From Cristatella mucedo (taxonomy: Eukaryota; Bryozoa; Phylactolaemata; Cristatellidae), in contig WPIO01000002.1 of NCBI GenBank assembly GCA_009760855.2, positions 12,870,001 to 12,934,000 of the forward strand: a DNA stretch of 64,000 nucleotides, in the 5' to 3' direction. Of this stretch, positions 21,711-34,778 are shown piece by piece; the stretch's first letter is position 1; each line of letters begins with the position of its first letter. Under the pieces are notes generated by a model. That model searched no databases. It had not been told where the DNA came from and saw only the letters and a program-made list of their open reading frames with translations. Position numbers and translations under genes: made by a program.

Positions 21711-21859
21711 AGCGACTCCATCAACGTCAAATGATGCTGGAAGTGTGAGATTTTCACCCTCCAAGATGAATAGAATTCGTTGCTTTAGAACGATGGATCT
21801 TCAACTGCTGTCGGAGGACTAGACTTTCAAATGGCTCAAGTCCGAATTAACGCTCACCA

Positions 21860-22012
21860 GGAAATCTGGCTAGTGCTCCGAAAATCTCCAAAAACTGTAC
21901 AACACATTTTTATCCAATAAACCGACATCAATGAACATAGAAAGGGTCTTTCGGTCTGTACAAGGTTCTGTAAAAAATAAGATCGCTTCTCTTAGACAAG
22001 TCGCTTAATGCA
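21860..22012 (+). pseudogene. possible hAT-type transposase C-terminal relic
   Basis: The frame through ACCGACATCAATGAACATAG reads NKPTSMNIERVFRSVQGS followed by KNKIASLRQVA and a stop. This resembles the end of hAT transposases (ERxFS..G..N..R..L). It is short, without catalytic parts, and rests on one motif. It sits directly beyond the unit A edge. Confidence 0.35.
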
Positions 22013-22344
22013 CTTGTGTTCTTAAAATAATATAATAAAAATAAGATGTATTGATTTAACATCTATCACGAAAGATATAAAATAAAAACGTTTTCAGACA
22101 CATATAAAAATGTTAGCTATTGACCGCAAAATTTTTGAAAAATGGAAAAGCGAGCAAAAACAGCTGTCAACAGCTGTCTTTAGGAAATTGAAAACAGTAA
22201 GCTAGTGTTTTTCAAACATGACTGTTTTCAGAAACCCCAACTTGAGAGGCGCACGAACAAGGAACCAGCCAGCGATAGAAAAATTGCCTGCTGCTTGGTG
22301 TGCCTGCTGCTTGGGGGCGTTGACAGTAGTATTTTTTAATGTTT

Positions 22345-22440
22345 TACATGTAGCATCTGTAAAGTGCCTGGAGAAAGATTCAGTTCTCTGAGGGCGCTAT
22401 ACATACGTATTATTATGGTTATTATTATTATCAGCAGTAG
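22345..22440 (+). mobile_element. SINE/LINE 3' tail module
   Basis: CATCTGTAAAGTGCCTGGAG, AGTTCTCTGAGGGCGCTATA and an ATTATTATT tail. No tRNA-like head is visible upstream, so it is truncated. Confidence 0.75.
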
Positions 22441-23759
22441 AGGTCTACTAGGAATCAACCAATGTAATATTGAAGGAATGTCGAATCACCTAATCGTCTT
22501 GATTGTGGCTTCGATGCTAAGAAATGGTTTTAATAACATGGACAAGTATCTTCACATGGAAATGGGGGACTTTGACTTTCTGGATCGTTTCAGATGCTCA
22601 ATTATTTACTTGATGAATTAGTGAAACATTGAGTGAAGCTAAGAACAGTTCCAGGCAAGTTGAAGTAAGTTTAATGACTTAGGTGTATCAAAGTTTTCAT
22701 GAATGTGGAAAATTGATGTCAATTCATATGAGTCTATCAATGATTTTAAAAGTCCTAAAGAAGGGACTTCCATAAAATAAGCATTTATTGTCCAGTTTTC
22801 CACGAACGAGCGCAAGAAAAGATAATTATCTATATTCATAAACAGTTCGAAATGCATTAGAAGTTGAGGATCCAGCCGAGTTTTACGACCTTAAAATAAA
22901 TTTGAATTTATTTAATATTAGAAGTTTACAAACAGTTTGTGAGTAAATTCATTATCATCGTCAGATTGCTTCTGCAAAGTATGTCCCAACTCCGCAAATG
23001 ACAAAGTGTCAGACATATGGCCAATATCAAGAGAGATGTTATTTAATTAAATCGTCTATTATATTTTGAACGTAGATATACATTAAAAAGAATAGATAGG
23101 GTATTACAATTCAAGCAGAGAACTGGCTACAGAATTATATAAACAATCAGGCTGAGCTTAGGAACAAGACAAGTAATAACTTTTAATAGAATCTCTTAAA
23201 GCTACTAAAATGCATACTTTCAAAACGATGGAATATGTACGAGAAAGAAGAAGCGACGAGTGATTCAGTAAGGAATCTGAATGTTGACGAGTAGCCGAGT
23301 TGGCTGAAAGTTGCACAACTCCTACGCTTATTGATCGTAAGACCCGTAAAATTTGTAATACCTTAAATTTTGACGATGCAACGCTGATAGGCAGATGCAA
23401 GAATGCTGTCAGTCGAGGCTTGGAAGCCATACAAAAATCTACGAGCCACGAGATGGATGAACGAAAGATCGGCCTACGAGAATTGCGTCCTGGAGAATAA
23501 TAACTATGTCTAAGTTCAAAAGTTCAGATTTGAGAGAGAATAAAGTCAGACCCATGTGAGAGTTGGAGGCTGCATCAGCAGCAGCTTAATCAAGAGACCT
23601 TTGTGTGGACAAAAGACGACCTGAGGTGATAGACAGATAAGTGTCATTTTAAACGCAAACCAAGTTGTTCTCGAGTGCCTCCCATCTCACCCGACCATTG
23701 CTGGCACTTTTCTGCAATAGTTTTGGTCGTATTTAGTCGACTTCAGAGCAATATTATGA
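22441..23759. other. AT-rich spacer without a supported gene
   Basis: Several short ORFs occur (for example 23300-23500 on + and 22639-22857 on -), none with a recognisable family or splice context. Confidence 0.4.
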
Positions 23760-24445
23760 ATGGGAATAAGTCAAGCGAGGAGCCAACACATGACGGGTAA
23801 CCCAGCGCTCTCTACTTGGCCTACTCCTGTTCACAATTTGAACTCTCCCACTTACCGATGCAATTGCCAAGCACAATCTAGGTTTTCACGTCTATGCATA
23901 TGTCACACAACTGAACCTTTGCTTTATCCCTCGCAGCCTAAAAGCACGTCAAACTCTCTAAATTTCCTTGCTGCACGTCTTGTTGAAACCAGCACTTGGA
24001 TGGTAGCAAGCTTTCAGAAATTGAGTTACGATAAAACCAAATTGCTAGTTATTAAAAAACCAAGTGTGACTGAGAAACCAGAAAGCCTCACCCTTAAAAT
24101 GTGTTCTGCTATATATTTTTTGCCACAGCTCCACGAAATCAACGTGTCTTGTTCCAAAGTGATCTTTCTGTAGACGAACAAATCAGCTTCCTTGTCAAGT
24201 TCGCAAATTGTCAGCTCCATAGCTTTGCAAACATTTGGGCCTGCTAAAACAAAAAGCCACATTCAAGTGTGTCTATACATTTGAGATATCCCATTCTGGC
24301 TTCTGTAACTCCTTCTTTGCAGGTCTTTCGGCCTGTGCATGCAAGCACTTACAGTTGGGGAAGTATGCAGCCACGCTTGTTGTCGCCAGCTTTGCAGAAC
24401 CACAATCCTCAACTTCTCGCCAAAGCGTACTGGTCAACTAACCAT
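23760..24445 (+). mobile_element. CR1/L2-like LINE reverse-transcriptase remnant
   Basis: Reading across shifted frames, the order of motifs matches the RT of animal CR1/L2 LINEs: VYAYVTQLNLCF where YADDTQLYLSF is expected, WMVASFQKLSYDKTKLLVI, LFQSDLSVDEQISFLV, and FCNSFFAGLSACACKHLQL in place of DYCNSLLAGLP..LKHLQL. The catalytic YADD is lost and frames are broken, so it is inactive. Confidence 0.8.
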
Positions 24446-24584
24446 GAAGCAGGTCGTGTTACTCACTTGCATATCCCTTCACTTATGAAATTTGCATGCT
24501 GACCCTGTGCATGTTACCCCGAACCATGTTATTCATTTTGTTTGTTTATCAAGCATGATATTACTCACCATTCAATTGCATTTC

Positions 24585-24690
24585 CCTTTCCAGCAAATGT
24601 AAAGCGCCTAGAAAGAGATTGAGTTCTCTAAGGCCGCTTTGTCAAGTGCATTGTTATTATTATTATCATTCTTATTATTATTGTAATACA
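24585..24690 (+). mobile_element. SINE/LINE 3' tail module
   Basis: CCAGCAAATGTAAAGCGCC, AGAGATTGAGTTCTCTAAGG, CCGCTTTGTCAAGTGCATT and an ATT-rich tail. It may be the 3' end of the LINE fragment just upstream. Confidence 0.8.
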
Positions 24691-24699
24691 TATCACTTG

Positions 24700-25400
24700 G
24701 ACTAGAATCGTCCGCCAGCAATCTCGGAAAATCAATTATTAAAGCGTTAAAAAGACTTCAAATAAGTGTTTTTAATATCCACAAAGAATTGATTAAAAAT
24801 AAAATCGCTCTACCAACAGATAATGCCCTCCTTGTAATGCTTATAATTAATGCCCAGATCATAAGACTTAATCACCATTTCATAATTCAACGAAAAACGC
24901 TACATTCAATTTCAAGTGCGATCCTAATAAAGCAGCTTAATGATTTCAAGGTTCTGTCACTTGCTTTTAGGCTCCTTTATTTTCTGGCTCTAGTCTACCT
25001 ATGAGAACTACGTCATCACCAGGCAGAGAATCGTACGACTAGATCTCCAGACTCGGTTCATTTTTATATACATCGTATTAACCTGAAGACTCTGGAGAAC
25101 GTACCTTCAGTTCATTTGCTCCTAAAGCCTGGAACTCACAACAGACGCACTTCACACCATCCCCCAACATGAAGACATTTAAAAAGAAGTTTGCAACACA
25201 CCTGTTTATTACAGCATTTACTAAGGCTCTGTCATTCGTCCTTCGTGTGCATATATGTGCTTAAACTGTGCCTACTGTTTGTGGATGTTACCACTAATCA
25301 TTTGGTAACGCTTTGATACTTTGTATGCAGCATATGTAAAGTGCTTATATATATGTATATATATATATGTATATATGTATGTATGTATATATATATATAT
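24700..25400 (+). mobile_element. CR1/L2-like LINE 3' remnant
   Basis: The frame near 24940 reads FKVLSLAFRLLYFLALVYL (usual: FKVL.L.FK.L...AP.YL). Further on, GERTFSSFAPKAWNS and NMKTFKKKFATHLF match the end of the RT ORF (G.RAFS.AAP..WNSLP, TFK..LKTHLF). A CATATGTAAAGTGC tail and a TA tract follow. Confidence 0.8.
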
Positions 25401-25432
25401 ATATATGTGTGTATATATATATATATATATGT
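25345..25432. repeat. TA/TG microsatellite
   Basis: Interrupted (TA)n with GTATATG repeats, directly after the LINE tail sequence. Confidence 0.9.
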
Positions 25433-25809
25433 GTACAGGCATGCAGACTAGCTGTATTTAGTTTGTGCATAGTGTCACAAAAATGGGCTTATATTTGATT
25501 GATTTGATATATTTGACTAACTTCTCGACTATCAGTACCTAAGTCAACCTCAAACCTGTGTCTGCTTCAGTGTGCCTAGCTTGAAAAGGCCTTGAGTTTC
25601 TAGATGCTGTGGTTGTGTCTGCAATGTCGCTTGTCTTCCGGAGATGGAGTTGCGAATGTATGAGGAGCACTGTCTTGCATAGTATGTTGTGTCTGTCCGT
25701 AGGGAACGCTGTTCAATTTCACCCACATGTGAGCAAGGCTCGCTGCGACTATAAACAATTCGGCCGTTTCTTCTCATTTTCCGGTAGAGTGAGTCTGCTC
25801 TGAGTCGGA

Positions 25810-26570
25810 CAGCTCAGCTTCTGTTTTTGACTGAGCTGCTGCTTTACTTTGCTGGTGCACAGTTCTCCCATTCTTTGGTTTTCGAATTGGCGATTGGAAT
25901 GCTGTGTACCACGGAGGAAAATCCCAATGGTATGGCATAGGCACAAACTGCACACCAATGTATAGAAATACCAGTCAACCGTCGTCTTTTTCACGGCGCC
26001 AGAGAACAGTACTGTGACGCAAATTTAGTCGATCAGTTTCTCGTGAATGGCATCAAGAGTCACTAAAGTAGTCCTGTAACTTTGTTTCCTGAGCTGTTGC
26101 TCCATTAGCCGGTGCAGCTTTTTTCCTTTTCTTCTACTCGGGTCGGCGATGTGTACCGTTGGAAAATACATTATTACATACAGGGTGCAGGCATTCACTG
26201 CCTGCTATTTTATATAGTAACGAGCCCAACATCATCTTTTCACGGAGCTAGGAGAAGATTCTGGGACTCTTATCATGTTCATCGGTGACTCAAGAAGAGT
26301 GGCTGCAATGGCCGTCCACTCAGCTTCCGTTTTTTCTGGAGCAGCTGCATTATTAGCTGGCACAGTTTTCCAATGCTTGTGATGCTGGTCGGCGATAGGT
26401 TTACTGTATCTCACCACAGAAACTCGCAATACAATGTTCGGGCGCCCACTGGCAAGCAATGCCTAGAGAAAGGAGGCCAGTATCGTCTTTTTCGGTGCCA
26501 GGACCTGACTAGGAGGCATATCTAATCCATCGGTTTCTTGGCAATTCTAGTTAATGACAAGGTGTTGGGA
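25810..26570 (-). repeat. three diverged tandem units, coding-like on minus strand
   Basis: Units of about 230-260 bp near 25810-26045, 26050-26290 and 26295-26570 share blocks such as CAGCTTCYGTTTTT, GGTCGGCGAT, and CATCGGTTTCTTGG-like ends. On the minus strand each has a similar frame: RTVHQQSKAAAQSKTEAE, KAAPANGATAQETKLQDY and KTVPANNAAAPEKTEAEW. In all three the similarity starts after an AG that could be an acceptor. It could be a repeated exon of an unknown minus-strand gene or a repeat that happens to be open. Confidence 0.5.
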
Positions 26571-27075
26571 ACTGGGGAGACCAGTCGAGCATATACTGCG
26601 ACCGATGGCGACAGTACGAGTGATTACACGGTGCACAAGGCTTGCATTTAGCAATTTAAGGCATGAGCCGCACAAGATGCTAACATTTTCCACACCGAAT
26701 AAACTGCTGCCACCAGGCCTCGTTAGAGGTCTCGTTTACTGAAGCTGCTCGGCAGCTGCCATGCTCGAGTTGCAGAGGCCTTGACTGCAGTCAGTCATCA
26801 TTGCAGCTCCGTCAGGTTGAATGTGGCTGCTCGCACCGAAAATACTCGATTTGTAAGTTAATGCCGATACACCACCACTCCACTCGCTGCCCCTCCTACC
26901 CAGGCATTGGCTTCAAGCATTGTTGAAACAGTAGTTGAGCCTATGCATGGACTTAGCATCTAAAATACTACTAAGAGGGCCACGGAATAAACTGCAGCTA
27001 ACAGGTCCCCGGTCCCCCAGTCGGAGTCCGTTCTTGGTTCGCCTATGCCTCGCTCGAGCATGGCATGGCGTCCTC
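26571..27075. other. spacer without a supported gene
   Basis: Short ORFs only. It may belong to the decayed LINE at 27190-27400, but no motif is clear. Confidence 0.35.
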
Positions 27076-27079
27076 CGAG

Positions 27080-27137
27080 AACTCAAGCTCTTTCTAGGCA
27101 CTTTACATTTGCTTTACATTTGCATTTACATTTGCTA
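27080..27137 (-). mobile_element. truncated 3' tail module, minus strand
   Basis: TTTCTAGGCACTTTACATTT followed by three further GCATTTACATTTGC-like repeats. This is the minus-strand form of GTAAAGTGCCTAGAAA. Confidence 0.6.
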
Positions 27138-27189
27138 AAAATGGAGCAAGATCGAATGGTTACTGTTAACATGCTTAAGTCACTCAATT

Positions 27190-27400
27190 TCTAGAAATTA
27201 AGATGCTGCATGGAATTGGGGGACAACATTCCAGGGGGACTCTGCCATCTTAGGTATGGACTCCCTGATCTTGTCTATCTTGTTGACAAATAAGCTAGAG
27301 AAGCGATCAGCTAGATCATCACAGGGATCACAGTGGCTCTGGCTTCCACTGTTAAATAATGTCAGGTGCAGCTGCTGACCTGCCTTTGTGCACACGGCTG
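27190..27400 (-). mobile_element. LINE fragment between endonuclease and RT
   Basis: The minus-strand frame reads DPCDDLADRFSSLFVNK followed by IDKIRESIP. This resembles the linker ahead of the RT in CR1/L2 LINEs (FSDFFV.KI..IR). It is a 5'-region fragment, unlike the 3' fragments elsewhere in the window. Confidence 0.6.
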
Positions 27401-27609
27401 AGGAGCAATCCTGGTAAGGATTCGTGAACGAGTAACACTCCTGAGAGTGAGAGCCAAGCAGTCACCCTAAAAGTAGCCAATAAGCATGACTGAGCTAACT
27501 AGAATGGAATGAGTGCATACACAATTGGTAGACGCTCTATACACCATTTATATAACTCAGCATGCTATTGCATCTGGAAGAATGAGGTTTGCTATAAGCG
27601 TGCCGACAC

Positions 27610-27720
27610 AGTAATTTGACAGCTTGCAAACGGTCTGATACAGCTTTCTCTTCACGAAAGAGGTCGTGAGTTCAAATCTTACAGTAAGCGATTGTTTATT
27701 GCCATCCTTAAGAGGTGGCA
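27610..27720 (+). mobile_element. tRNA-like SINE head
   Basis: AAACGGTCTGATACAGC, then GTCGTGAGTTCAAATCTTA (box B-like), then CGATTGTTTATTGCCATCC, the same body as in other SINEs here. Confidence 0.6.
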
Positions 27721-27894
27721 AAGCAGTTTAGGCTCGCAGACGGCTGGTTATTCCCTCGTCTAGACACAGCCATCTGCCGTCAGCCGAAGCAACTTGCCGT
27801 GTGCATTAGAGTGCTGGAGCACTGGAGCCCAGGCAGCAAATCTCTCTCTGAGCCTGCCCGTCTATCTCATTATATACAACACACTGACCGACTA

Positions 27895-28005
27895 ACCACT
27901 CACATTCGTACACCCACACATAGACACACATGCGCACACCCACACACAGGTGTACACCTGGGAATGCACACACAGAGGTATATGCCTCCAGGCATATACA
28001 TAATA
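27895..28005. repeat. CA-rich low-complexity tract
   Basis: Repeated CACACA/CACCCACAC with interruptions; the open frame over it is rich in His and Thr and is not a gene. Confidence 0.7.
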
Positions 28006-28404
28006 CTCACACATTAATCCCTCTTCTCTTTAATTCCGGCAGAGGCCATGTTCATACAAAAAAGTTTAGTTCAATGCTCATTTCAATTATGAAATTCCCT
28101 GATTTTGGCGACACTTCTTAGCTGAAACTAGGCTAAATGGAGGAAATGTGCTCATCTAAGGAAAGGCAATTTTTAGTAAGGTACGCAAAGTTTTTGGGCC
28201 GACTCGACGGAAGTAATACTAGCAGAATCAATTCCCAGGTTAGGACTTCGAACTTTCTGGTGACACTTGGTTTTTTTGTTGGACAGGAGGCTGTCTGCCG
28301 GCTAGACAACTAACAGACGCTTTACCACAAAGGCAGCCATACTCTTGCAGTTTACGCAGCCTGATGCCAGAGTAACCTTCGTCGTCACACCGTAAGCCGA
28401 GCCT

Positions 28405-28500
28405 TCAACAAACACAAGCAAATGACTCAATTACAGCAATATCAAAGCAGCCTCTCTAAGGGCACTATGTAAATGTATTATTCTTCTTCTTATTATCGTA
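28405..28500 (+). mobile_element. 3' tail module, 5'-truncated
   Basis: CCTCTCTAAGGGCACTATGT, then AAATGTATTATTCTTCTTC. It lacks the GTAAAGCGCC part. Confidence 0.55.
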
Positions 28501-28966
28501 TCGCTATTACTAGGTACCACTCAAAATTGGCCGGTGTCAGGATTGTAAAAACCTGCATACATATCCCAGAACAGATTCAGTGATTGCAGTGATGTTACAA
28601 CTTGCTCTTTAATCACCAAGGTATACTGCTCGGTGGCTGATGGAAGCTGATGGTGCCATAGCTGGTGGTGGAGCAGGTGGTAGCAGCTCTATCTACTGCC
28701 TATCGCTTGTTCCAGTGGGGTTGGCATGAAATATACGGTCAAAGTGCAAATTAATTGAACTGGTTAATTAATTGAGCTGGTTTTCAGTTAACTACAACAT
28801 CGGTGCCCAACTAAGATCGTTAAGGCACTGCTGGAAAGCTTGCACCCTGGGAATTGGAGAAATGAGCCCCTTGGCTGTAACTCGGGTTATCATGGTAACC
28901 CGGGTGAGTAAGGACTGCAATAACTACCTGAATATTCGTCCAAATTATATAAAAAATAGGCTAACA

Positions 28967-29281
28967 ATGTCAGGCTCGTCAAGCTCTGGTCGCCAGCAGA
29001 AAGACAGCGATTTTAAAAGCAACGGTTTTTATCGGGAAAGGTCGCAGCGGGTGACCAGATCCAGGGCAAGAATAAAGGGCTCGATCACGGAAAATGAGCC
29101 TATTTTTTTGAGAAACAGCTCAAGATTGATGCCTGATTTGGAACAACTGCTGCTGCCTTCTTTGTGCACCCCACAGAGCATATATGCAAGCCCGGAGCAG
29201 CTGGGAAATGTTTCCAAGATCTTGCCCACCAGTTCCACTCCGTTGTTAAGAACATTATCACTAACATCTTTTAAATCGTAA
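28967..29281 (+). CDS. hypothetical Ser/Arg-rich small protein
   Basis: ATG at 28967 opens a 104-codon frame: MSGSSSSGRQQKDSD, a basic stretch RSQRVTRSRARIKGS, then a leucine-rich part PDLEQLLLPSLCTPQS, ending in SLTSFKS. The same frame stays open upstream to 28772 without a good start. TATATAAAAAA lies about 20 bases before the ATG, too near for a normal TATA box. It is a single-copy locus in the spacer. It could be a complete small gene, the first exon of a larger one, or chance. No family is recognised. Confidence 0.35.
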   Translation: MSGSSSSGRQQKDSDFKSNGFYRERSQRVTRSRARIKGSITENEPIFLRNSSRLMPDLEQLLLPSLCTPQSIYASPEQLGNVSKILPTSSTPLLRTLSLTSFKS

Positions 29282-29729
29282 TTCTAACCAACCGTAGCCT
29301 TAGTTATTTTATTGAGCTCTTGCACACATAGTTCTTTAGACTGCTTTGACTTCATTCTAAATGCACTGCCCCTGAATCAGGGCAACGCCGTTTTCGACTT
29401 CGAAACGCTATATTTTTTAGAGCAGCTATCAGCAATATAAATAATTAATTTCGATTCTACTTTCGGAAACTTGCTATCCCGGGTTACTTCCAGCAGACTC
29501 AAATATATACTGATTGCATATGTGCTGCACCTGGTCCTTTGCCCAAGTCGTGGCAGAGCCCTTCCTGACGGCTGGATGGCCATGCTCCCACCCAAAGTCA
29601 GGCTAGATTATTTACCAACCAGCTGCCAATGGCACCGACAAGGAACTGCTGAAGCAGAACTTGCCAGCTCTTGGCAATACTGGCTGGCGATATGTACTAG
29701 CATACTTCTTCAAAGTCTGCTGACTTCTT

Positions 29730-30989
<1,260 letters not shown>

Positions 30990-31275
30990 TGCCATCGTTT
31001 GCTTATACAGCCGTGTAAGTTTTTGTTGTGTGCTTCAAGCAGGCATACATTAGTGGCCGGATGCTGCTGTCCTAACTACAATCTCAGAAGGAGCTAAATG
31101 CTAACCCTAATAAAACTGATGCTAAACCATAAACCTTTAGACCTAAAATATATCCCGAAATCCCATTTATTAGCTGAACTAATGTGGTGTCGTTTGTTCA
31201 TACAGCCGAGTCAGTCTCTATGGGCATGGTGCTCATAGCAGGCTGTTCAACATGGACACTGGCAACCATAGTAAC
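30990..31275. mobile_element. inverted-repeat (MITE-like) family, two + oriented ends
   Basis: ATCGTTTGCTTATACAGCCG at 30994 and GTCGTTTGTTCATACAGCCG at 31188 are two copies in the same orientation of the terminal sequence of the element at 55974-56247. Between them lies CTAAACC-rich sequence as in that element. It may be two nested or partial insertions. Confidence 0.55.
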
Positions 31276-31924
31276 ATCGAGTGATACACAAGTGGCAGAC
31301 AGGTAGGCTAAACAGTGACTCCCACCAACATGCATACTTGACATGAAAGTCAACCGGAACCAACAATCTCTTTCGAGACTGTGCAGGTGCTGAGCACTTT
31401 CCACTTCCTGTCTCTTGCTCACCTTCTGCAGCCCCAGGGGGGTACAGCACCATTGGTCATACGTCGCAAATTTTTAACGACAAGCTTGGTGATTTGCATC
31501 TCGTCTCTTAAATATGCCAACAGACAGTGGTCTATGGGTAACTAGAAGGTGCTATAGCTAGATGGTTTAACTTTCCTATATCGGAGGCACACGTGGCGTC
31601 TTCAGTGCTAGGAAGGCTAATTGCCAGCTATCTTTCGACTTGGATAACCAAATCAGGGACAGCAAAGGTACGTTAGAACTGTGGCAGCAGTAGCTTGAAA
31701 TTCATTTTAGATATGCTTGTCGCCTAACAGCACGCTCAGCCAAGGTCAGTTTATTTGCAAACCTGGCGCTTATACTTAATCGGCTGATGGCACGATTTTT
31801 GAAGGAGGTCGAGGCTCGACCTGCAAGACGTGTGTCGTTTAATCTGCTGATGTTATGTCGCTAATTGCATTCGCTACTGCCCTCCCTCATAGTACGAGAA
31901 GTTATAGGTGTTCGCGACGATATT

Positions 31925-32140
31925 CGGGAGTGAGCTCCAGGTTCCGGAGTTTAGAACCTGAAAAACATGACGTGAGTCGGGAAGAGGGAACATCTTGGTC
32001 ATGGGCTAATAGTGCAGCAATTTATCGTCCGGAAAGTGCCATTGTGTAGCTTCTGCGATAATTGCTTTGCTAAAAATGTAAAATATGTAATTGATACAAT
32101 TTCTTAATAATGTGGGTCTCAAGTACTCGAGAAGCTTGAA
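31925..32140 (+). repeat. dispersed repeat shared with a copy B insertion
   Basis: CATCTTGGTCATGGGCTAAT, GTAATTGATACAATTTCTTA and TAATGTGGGTCTCAAGTACT match 50575-50735 inside copy B. The left part also resembles the GAGTGAGCTCCAG sequences near 15420 and 48895. The family is unknown. Confidence 0.6.
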
Positions 32141-32504
32141 ACTCTAAGCATGGATAACGAGTTGTACATGCAGCACGACATAAAGCGTGTACCCTGTATG
32201 CTGTCGTAGCAGGGTACAGCAGTAATCAGTTGTCAATTGCTACAGAATGCCAGCTTTTCTGTGAGGTAAGTACTTTTCTTATGGGACTTCTGATCTGTTA
32301 GGTCGACTGAGAGTGTGAGCTTGGCACAGTTGAGATCAAATCAATGACTAGGTCTTTTCTTGAATCGAGAGCGTTCCAATCTGAATAGCTAAGAAGAGAT
32401 CAGTGATCTTCAACAGCAAAATTGTGTTCTTGCCAAGAAATGCAATGTTCCATTTAGGTCAACGGCTAGGCCTGCTTAGACTTGCTAAACAAAGTTTCAG
32501 CTCA

Positions 32505-33455
32505 ATTATATTTTTATTCAAATTTTTGGGTATCTGCCTATATGTGAGATTAGGCGCTCTAGTTTTCTCAGGATATATATAGCGGCCAATTAGGACGTGA
32601 AGCCTACCCAGTGTAACTACCATAGGAGGTCTGATGGCCCGTATCTGACAACAAAGTCTGGCTTTCTTCCCTAGGCCTATACATGAGAGCATCTCAAGAT
32701 GATCTATGTCACGAAATCATGGACCGCAAGACGGCTAGAGCATAGCGTCTGAGTAAACATAAGTCCACCAAATAACTACTTCTCACCACAAGAAGATCTC
32801 ACAACTGCACCTCTTGTACATGGTGAGGCAACATGTGACTCGGGAACCCTGTGAGCACTGGGCTGAGACCCTACTAGGGATGAGACAGAATAAGCAACTG
32901 CTGGCTCTGGAGCGGTGGCCGAGCGAACAATAGCTGTCAGAGGATGACACGACAATCCTGCACAAATCCATGCATTGACAGTATCTGTGGGAACATAAAT
33001 CTACAGAAAACTGCCGCCAGATGTCAGGCTGGTTCGGAACGAACGATTGCTCGACAGTGCAAAAACAATGCATCTATGGAATATAAGGGCTGCTGGATGA
33101 GAACGAGGTAAGGATGGAGAGGGCTAGATCATTTGTAGCATGCAGCCTTCTAGAGTGCCCAGACTGGGCATGGCCGGCGTGGTTTCTGCAGTGCTTGGTG
33201 TTGGAACCAGGAGACTTGTTGATAGGTCGAAATACCCAGCCTGATGACATGTCGTTCGGAGGGCTGCCACACAAATGATCTCTGCAGTTACTGAATTATG
33301 GCTCAGTTTGAGAACGCTTGCTTTAAGGTTCATCTTTACTAGGACTAGGCAAACCCAAAAGAACAGCTTTCGCTAAGATGTGAGGGGCGAGTTTGTGTGA
33401 GCAGTGGAGTTTGCCACCGGAAGTAACCGCACAGCAGCAGGATCCATTTACTCAC
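32505..33455. repeat. duplicated block, right copy (partner 1575-2530)
   Basis: Colinear with 1575-2530. It marks the left flank of unit B. Small deletions have shifted frames relative to the left copy. Confidence 0.75.
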
Positions 33456-33975
33456 CCATCCTCCAAATTGTCTAGCTCCAAAGAAGCCAAGAAAAAATAT
33501 AGAGAATCGAGGGAGAGTCTACATACGAGACATTATGAAGCGTTCCTGTCTCCGAAGCTTAGTTATGTGACAGCCGTTAGGGTTCTGTCATACTACACAA
33601 GCCATATCGAGTAGGAATTAACTGAGTTCACTGTAGCCTTTAGCGGCAGTGCTTCGACTGAGTGCCATGGAAAGATAATCTTACAATTTTGTCATTTTGC
33701 AGTAACTGGTTGATTTCCCTAAGAATGACTGTCCACCGTGTGAGCTCTATCTCTTGAATATGATGGGCAACCCAAAGGCTAAGCACTGAGTTCTTAGCAT
33801 TTGTATACGGATTAATGTATTCCATAAATACTTATATTTAGTAGATTTTGATCCAAATTAATAAATACGGTTCAATTATATTTTTTAAATTACTCGAACA
33901 GAAGAAGAAGAAGCATCTGCGTCAGGCCCCTAATCAAGTAGGATTTCCCTAAAAACGAGAAGAAAAAAGCAGCTC

Positions 33976-34167
33976 TTGGTTCCTTCAACTCCGAAAGAGC
34001 AGCAAAACGGTGGTATATCGCTATTTCTGGTCGCTTGCGGCAAGGTTTACCTCTTAGCAAATCCTGACAATGGGTTTTCTGTAGACTCTTTAGTCACCCC
34101 CGCAGACGTTAGTCTAACCATAAAGGATATTGGACACAGGAGAGCGAGAATTATAGGCATGAACTGA
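33976..34167 (+). CDS. coding-like segment, unknown
   Basis: Open frame with VPSTPKEQQNGGISLFLVAC, GKVYLLANPDNGF and DVSLTIKDIG, ending in RARIIGMN and a stop. The composition is protein-like (alternating hydrophobic strands) and AAAGCAG precedes it, though with a purine-rich tract. It might be a terminal exon. An overlapping minus-strand frame is also open. No family is recognised. Confidence 0.25.
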   Translation: MVPSTPKEQQNGGISLFLVACGKVYLLANPDNGFSVDSLVTPADVSLTIKDIGHRRARIIGMN

Positions 34168-34778
34168 TTTATTTCAAATTGACTGACAATATTTTTAGTT
34201 ATAAAAGCACGAATATGGCCGCGAAATTGGGTGAGTTTTCTTGAAAAACAATGGGGTGACTGCATTCTTTGAGCAATATGACTAATCTTGGCACGACTTT
34301 GATTTTAAATTGCCTTATATCTCAATCAAGACCCATGATTACTTCAACAAAAATAAGCAGACTCGTGTTGTATACTAGTAAGATTCATAATTTTATAAGC
34401 CATAAGACAAATAGCTTCACTAATAGTGAAGCACATTTCTGACTGCTGTTCTACGAATGAAATGGGATGCATTTTTAATAACGTCTTTAGCCGTTCGTTC
34501 AGTTACTATAGCGGCCATGGGACTGGTGGGCGAGAGAGCACCAAGGTCACGGCAGTGCTCTTGATAATGGCTACTACTAGCCTTGGCACTGCTTCTATCA
34601 CTGATAGGAAACATCCTACTAAACTCATAAGCCTCCGGTAGTAGCAAACATTAAATATGAGATCAGCTTTGACTACACAAGAGGCTTCCGGATAGCAAAA
34701 TAGATCTTGTTCGTTTGTCGCCTGCAGCTCTGTTTCTGTACATCCCATCCTTATCCAACCTGCTTCGATTTCTCACAG

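Noticed and set aside
34420-34748. Overlapping minus-strand ORFs of 75 and 80 codons
   Set aside because: Frames overlap with an open plus-strand frame; no splice context or family.
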